Position numbers and translations under genes: made by a program. A DNA stretch of 8,206 bases from CG1-02-33-12 sp964403775 (GTDB lineage Archaea; Nanobdellota; Nanobdellia; Woesearchaeales; CG1-02-33-12), in NCBI GenBank assembly GCA_964403775.1, contig CAYOHL010000038.1, positions 1 to 8,206 of the forward strand, read 5' to 3'. This document shows positions 5,552-8,206 of this stretch, in pieces (the first letter of the stretch is position 1; each line of letters begins with the position of its first letter). Under the pieces are notes generated by a model. That model saw nothing but the letters and a program-made list of their open reading frames with translations. It searched no databases and had not been told where the DNA came from.

Positions 5552-6895
5552 ATGAAAAAGCTTTTTGGAACAGACGGAATAAGGGGCAAGGCAAATATTT
5601 TCCCAATGAATGCAGAGACAGCTTTAAAGCTCGGAATGGCTGCAGCAGCTGTTTTTATAAACGGAAAAAAGAGGCATAAGATTGTTATCGGAAAGGACAC
5701 AAGGATATCATGTTATATGATAGAAAATGCCCTTACATCAGGAATATTGTCAATGGGTGTTGATGTCTTGTTAGTTGGGCCAATGCCTACTCCTGCAATA
5801 GCTCATCTTACAAAATCATTTGCAGCTGATGCAGGCATAATTATATCAGCATCACATAATCCTGCAGAGGATAATGGCATAAAATTCTTTGACAGCAATG
5901 GATTCAAGCTCTCTGAGGAGGTAGAAGAAAAGATTGAGAAAATTGCATTTTCAGAAATAAAAACAGATCATATTATTGGCGAGCTTGTTGGAAAGGCAAA
6001 AAGAATAGATGATGCCCAGGGCAGGTATATAGAATTTGCAAAAAGCTCTGTTGATAATATCTCTTTAAAGGGAATCAAGATAGTGCTTGACTGCGCAAAC
6101 GGCGCTGCATACAAGGTAAGCCCACTGATATTTGAGGAGCTTGGAGCCCAGGTTATCACAATAAACAACACGCCAAACGGCCTTAACATAAATGACCAGT
6201 GCGGGGCCCTTTATCCAGAGCAGATGAAAAAATTTGTTATACAATACGGGGCAGATATCGGGATTGCCCTGGATGGCGATGCTGACAGGGTTATTATGGT
6301 TGATGAAAATGCAAATGAAGTTGATGGGGACCAGATAATTGCTTTGTGCGCTCTTAACCTGATGAGAGAGAGAAAGCTGAAGGAAAATACAGTAGTTGTA
6401 ACAGACTACAGCAACCTTGGGCTTGATAAGGCTATTAAAGATGCAGATGGAAAAGTAATAAGGGTAAGAAACGGCGACAGGTATGTTGTTGAGGAGATGA
6501 GGAAGCATAACTACAGCCTTGGAGGAGAGCAGTCAGGCCATATTGTATTCCTGGATTACACAACAACAGGCGATGGGACAATCTCTGCCTTGCAGGTTTT
6601 AAGAATAATAAAAAAAACAGGAAAAAAGCTGTCAGAGCTTTCAAAATGCATAACAAAATTTCCCCAGCTTATGGTTAATGTCAGGGTCAGGAAAAAGACT
6701 GATTTTGAAAAAATGCCTGGAGTAATGGAAAAGATTAATAAAGCAAGGGGAAAATTAAAGAATAATGGCCGCGTTATTGTAAGGTATTCAGGGACACAGA
6801 ACCTTGCAAGAGTCATGGCTGAGGGCATTAATAAAAAAGATGTAAGAAAATATGCCATGGAAATAGCTGATGAGATAAAAAAACAAACTGGTTAA
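5552..6895 (+). CDS. glmM: phosphoglucosamine mutase, GlmM
   Basis: GlmM interconverts glucosamine 6-phosphate and glucosamine 1-phosphate, the second step to UDP-GlcNAc. It is a member of the alpha-D-phosphohexomutase family. The 447-residue protein has the opening FGTDGIRG (5-12) and the phosphoserine loop SASHNP (99-104) with catalytic Ser101. It also has the magnesium loop DGDADR (241-246), the sugar-specificity loop GGEQSGH (324-330) and the C-terminal phosphate-binding loop RYSGTQNLARVM starting at R411. The GTDGIRG opening, the GEQSGH loop and the 447-residue length match bacterial GlmM (about 445 residues) better than the archaeal phosphomannomutase-like enzymes, which usually begin GTSGIRG. 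This hints at a bacterial origin, but I cannot build a tree. The flanking glmS and glmU genes make a glucosamine substrate far more likely than mannose or glucose. The start has a good Shine-Dalgarno site, and one base separates the TAA from the glmU ATG. Confidence 0.95.
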   Translation: MKKLFGTDGIRGKANIFPMNAETALKLGMAAAAVFINGKKRHKIVIGKDTRISCYMIENALTSGILSMGVDVLLVGPMPTPAIAHLTKSFAADAGIIISASHNPAEDNGIKFFDSNGFKLSEEVEEKIEKIAFSEIKTDHIIGELVGKAKRIDDAQGRYIEFAKSSVDNISLKGIKIVLDCANGAAYKVSPLIFEELGAQVITINNTPNGLNINDQCGALYPEQMKKFVIQYGADIGIALDGDADRVIMVDENANEVDGDQIIALCALNLMRERKLKENTVVVTDYSNLGLDKAIKDADGKVIRVRNGDRYVVEEMRKHNYSLGGEQSGHIVFLDYTTTGDGTISALQVLRIIKKTGKKLSELSKCITKFPQLMVNVRVRKKTDFEKMPGVMEKINKARGKLKNNGRVIVRYSGTQNLARVMAEGINKKDVRKYAMEIADEIKKQTG

Positions 6896-6896
6896 A

Positions 6897-8087
6897 ATGC
6901 AGGTTGTAATAATGGCTGCAGGAAAGGGAATAAGGTGCTGTCCGCTTACTGTTTCAAAGCCAAAGCCATTGCTCAAGATAATATGCAAGACAGTTCTTGA
7001 GCATAATCTTGACCAGTTAAAGGGCTTGGTTGAAGAAGCAATAATAGTTGTCGGCTATAAAAAGGAGATGATTATGAATAAAGTCAAAAAAGTTTATTCT
7101 GGAATTAAAATAAAATATGTTGAGCAAAAAGAGCAGTTGGGGACAGGCCATGCAGTAATGCAGGCAGAAAAGCTTGTTAAGGGCAGGTTTATTTTAATGA
7201 ACGGCGATGACTTGTTTTCAGGCAATGATATAAAAAACTGCCTAAGGCATAAATACTGTGTTTTGGGAAAAGAGGTTGATGACCCCGAGAGGTTTGGGAT
7301 AATTTACTCTAAGGGCGGTTTTTTCAAGGAAATCATTGAAAAATCAGAAAAGCCAAAATCAAACCTTGCAAACACTGGTCTTTACATTCTTGATAATAAA
7401 ATATTTGGTATTTTAAGGAAGATAAAAAAGACATCCAGGGGAGAGTATGAGATTCCATCTGCTATAAACGAGCTTGCAGAAAAAGAAAAAGTCAGTTGTG
7501 AGAAAGTCAAAGACTACTGGTTACCAATCACATACCCCTGGAACTATCTTGAAGCAAATGTTTTTATGGCTGAAAGGATGAGGAAAAGGCAGATACACGG
7601 AAAAATAGAGCCGAATGTCACAATAAAAGGCAATGTTTTTGTTGGAGAGGGTAGTTTAATAAAATCAGGGACATATATTGAGGGCCCTGCATATATTGGA
7701 AATGACTGCGAAATCGGGCCAAATGCATTTATAAGAAAAGACACAGTAATAATGGATATGGTGAGGACAAGGGCAGAGATAGTTGACTCTGTTTTGATGG
7801 ATAGTGTTACAGCAAAGCACAACTGCTATATAGGCCATTCTGTGATTGGGGAAAATGCTAACATAGCTGCAGGGACAATAACAGCTGACTTTAGGCATGA
7901 CGCAAAGGATAACATCACTGTTGTTAATGGAAAAAAGATTGATTCAAAGAGAAGAAAGCTTGGAGCTTTCATTGGTGATAATGTTAATACAGGCATTGGG
8001 ACACTGATTTATCCCGGAAGGAAAATCTGGCCAAATCTCGGGACACTTCCTGGAGAAATTGTCACAAAAGACAAGATCAAATCATAA
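6897..8087 (+). CDS. glmU: bifunctional glucosamine-1-phosphate N-acetyltransferase / UDP-GlcNAc pyrophosphorylase, GlmU-type
   Basis: This enzyme would acetylate glucosamine 1-phosphate with acetyl-CoA and join the product to UTP, completing UDP-GlcNAc. The 396-residue layout resembles archaeal bifunctional sugar-1-phosphate nucleotidylyltransferases such as ST0452 (about 400 residues) more than bacterial GlmU (about 456). Residues 1 to about 230 form the nucleotidyltransferase domain, with MAAGKGIRCCPLT (6-18), PKPLLKI (22-28), QLGTGHA (80-86), NGDDLF (102-107) and NTGLYIL. From about 235 a left-handed beta-helix of hexapeptide repeats carries the acetyltransferase. H308 and Y311 in KHNCYIGHS fall where catalytic residues are reported for ST0452. 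Two points differ from expectation: Ile12 and Cys15 in the nucleotide-binding loop, where Thr and a residue such as Arg are common, and Asp331 in TADFRHD, where Asn is common. Other sugar nucleotides could also be made. The gene starts one base after glmM with no clear Shine-Dalgarno site, so coupling is likely. It ends inside a large palindrome. Confidence 0.92.
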   Translation: MQVVIMAAGKGIRCCPLTVSKPKPLLKIICKTVLEHNLDQLKGLVEEAIIVVGYKKEMIMNKVKKVYSGIKIKYVEQKEQLGTGHAVMQAEKLVKGRFILMNGDDLFSGNDIKNCLRHKYCVLGKEVDDPERFGIIYSKGGFFKEIIEKSEKPKSNLANTGLYILDNKIFGILRKIKKTSRGEYEIPSAINELAEKEKVSCEKVKDYWLPITYPWNYLEANVFMAERMRKRQIHGKIEPNVTIKGNVFVGEGSLIKSGTYIEGPAYIGNDCEIGPNAFIRKDTVIMDMVRTRAEIVDSVLMDSVTAKHNCYIGHSVIGENANIAAGTITADFRHDAKDNITVVNGKKIDSKRRKLGAFIGDNVNTGIGTLIYPGRKIWPNLGTLPGEIVTKDKIKS

Positions 8088-8161
8088 AAATCCACAGAAA
8101 ACTCCTACCAGCATCTAAAGATGCTGGTTTGACGGAGTTTTCTTTTGACAATGGATTTTTA
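8085..8161. repeat. three-tier nested palindrome at the glmU stop codon
   Basis: Three perfect inverted repeats are nested. The outer arms are TAAAAATCCA (8085-8094) and TGGATTTTTA (8152-8161). The middle arms are AGAAAACTCC (8096-8105) and GGAGTTTTCT (8134-8143). The inner arms are ACCAGCATCT (8107-8116) and AGATGCTGGT (8119-8128) around two A bases. All 30 pairs are perfect. The left strand has only single-base spacers (C8095, T8106). The right strand has larger bulges (8129-8133 and 8144-8151), each bearing TTGAC, with TTTGAC occurring at 8128-8133 and again at 8144-8149. The outer left arm includes the TAA stop of glmU. The outer right arm supplies a T5 run, so a terminator role is possible. 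The TAAA-looped hairpin followed by TTGAC also recalls the subterminal hairpins of IS200/IS605-type elements or small palindromic elements derived from them. No transposase is visible. Confidence 0.8.
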
Positions 8162-8194
8162 GGACACAAGGAAAACATAGTTTTCCGGTGTGCC
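8162..8194. repeat. second hairpin next to the nested palindrome
   Basis: GGAAAAC (8170-8176) and GTTTTCC (8180-8186) pair perfectly around a three-base ATA loop. Beyond a small internal loop (A8169 against G8187 and G8188) the stem continues with CACA (8165-8168) and TGTG (8189-8192). It then adds GG (8162-8163) with CC (8193-8194) and one bulged A. The stem directly abuts the outer arm of the preceding palindrome, so 8085-8194 is almost entirely foldable. It could be part of the same element or structured RNA; the window ends 12 bases later. Confidence 0.65.
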
Positions 8195-8206
8195 AAAAAT
8201 GCAGAG

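Noticed and set aside
6065..6508. 147-codon open frame on the minus strand
   Set aside because: It lies wholly within glmM, which has complete family motifs, and its translation has no recognisable domain. It is a shadow frame of AT-rich coding sequence.
8085..8206. CRISPR repeat or tRNA in the terminal structured region
   Set aside because: There are no direct repeats with spacers, and the nested stems do not form a cloverleaf with T-arm or anticodon features.

Overview
The window is an AT-rich piece of an archaeal chromosome. The archaeal assignment rests on an ABCE1/Rli1 ribosome-recycling ATPase (found only in archaea and eukaryotes), a DUF99 protein (typically archaeal), an archaeal-type bifunctional GlmU, and TATA boxes lying 23-24 bases before two start codons, the geometry of leaderless archaeal transcription. 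The lysine- and isoleucine-rich proteins and compact layout would suit a DPANN lineage such as Woesearchaeota or Pacearchaeota, but that is inference and no rRNA is present to decide it.

Layout. Bases 1-27 may hold the last codons of an upstream gene that overlaps ABCE1 by ATGA. ABCE1 (24-1781, +) meets a PhnP-like metallo-beta-lactamase-fold hydrolase (1784-2560, -) tail to tail with 2 bases between them. A DUF99/endonuclease dU-like gene (2656-3216, -) precedes the hydrolase on the same strand. For both minus-strand genes I place the start downstream of the longest open frame, at an ATG with a well-placed TATA box. A divergent intergenic region (3217-3346) contains a 28-base palindrome. It is followed by a MazG-like nucleotide pyrophosphohydrolase gene (3347-3667, +) with an in-frame TGA at codon 16. 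An AT-rich hairpin and T-run and then a good TATA box separate it from a tight operon, glmS (3792-5543), glmM (5552-6895) and a bifunctional glmU (6897-8087). The last 119 bases hold no gene that I can see, but contain a striking three-tier nested palindrome and a second hairpin. No gene-free stretch exceeds 300 bases.

How the genes work together. GlmS, GlmM and GlmU form a complete route from fructose 6-phosphate to UDP-N-acetylglucosamine, with 8-base and 1-base spacings that imply one transcript and coupled translation. UDP-GlcNAc would feed protein N-glycosylation or other surface glycans. The first half of the window is a set of separate housekeeping functions: ribosome recycling, a phosphodiesterase of unknown substrate, a nuclease-like protein and nucleotide-pool cleaning.

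I found no clear new multi-gene system. The points most worth a second look are the nested palindrome that begins inside the glmU stop codon, the TGA-interrupted MazG gene, and the palindrome between the divergent DUF99 and MazG genes.
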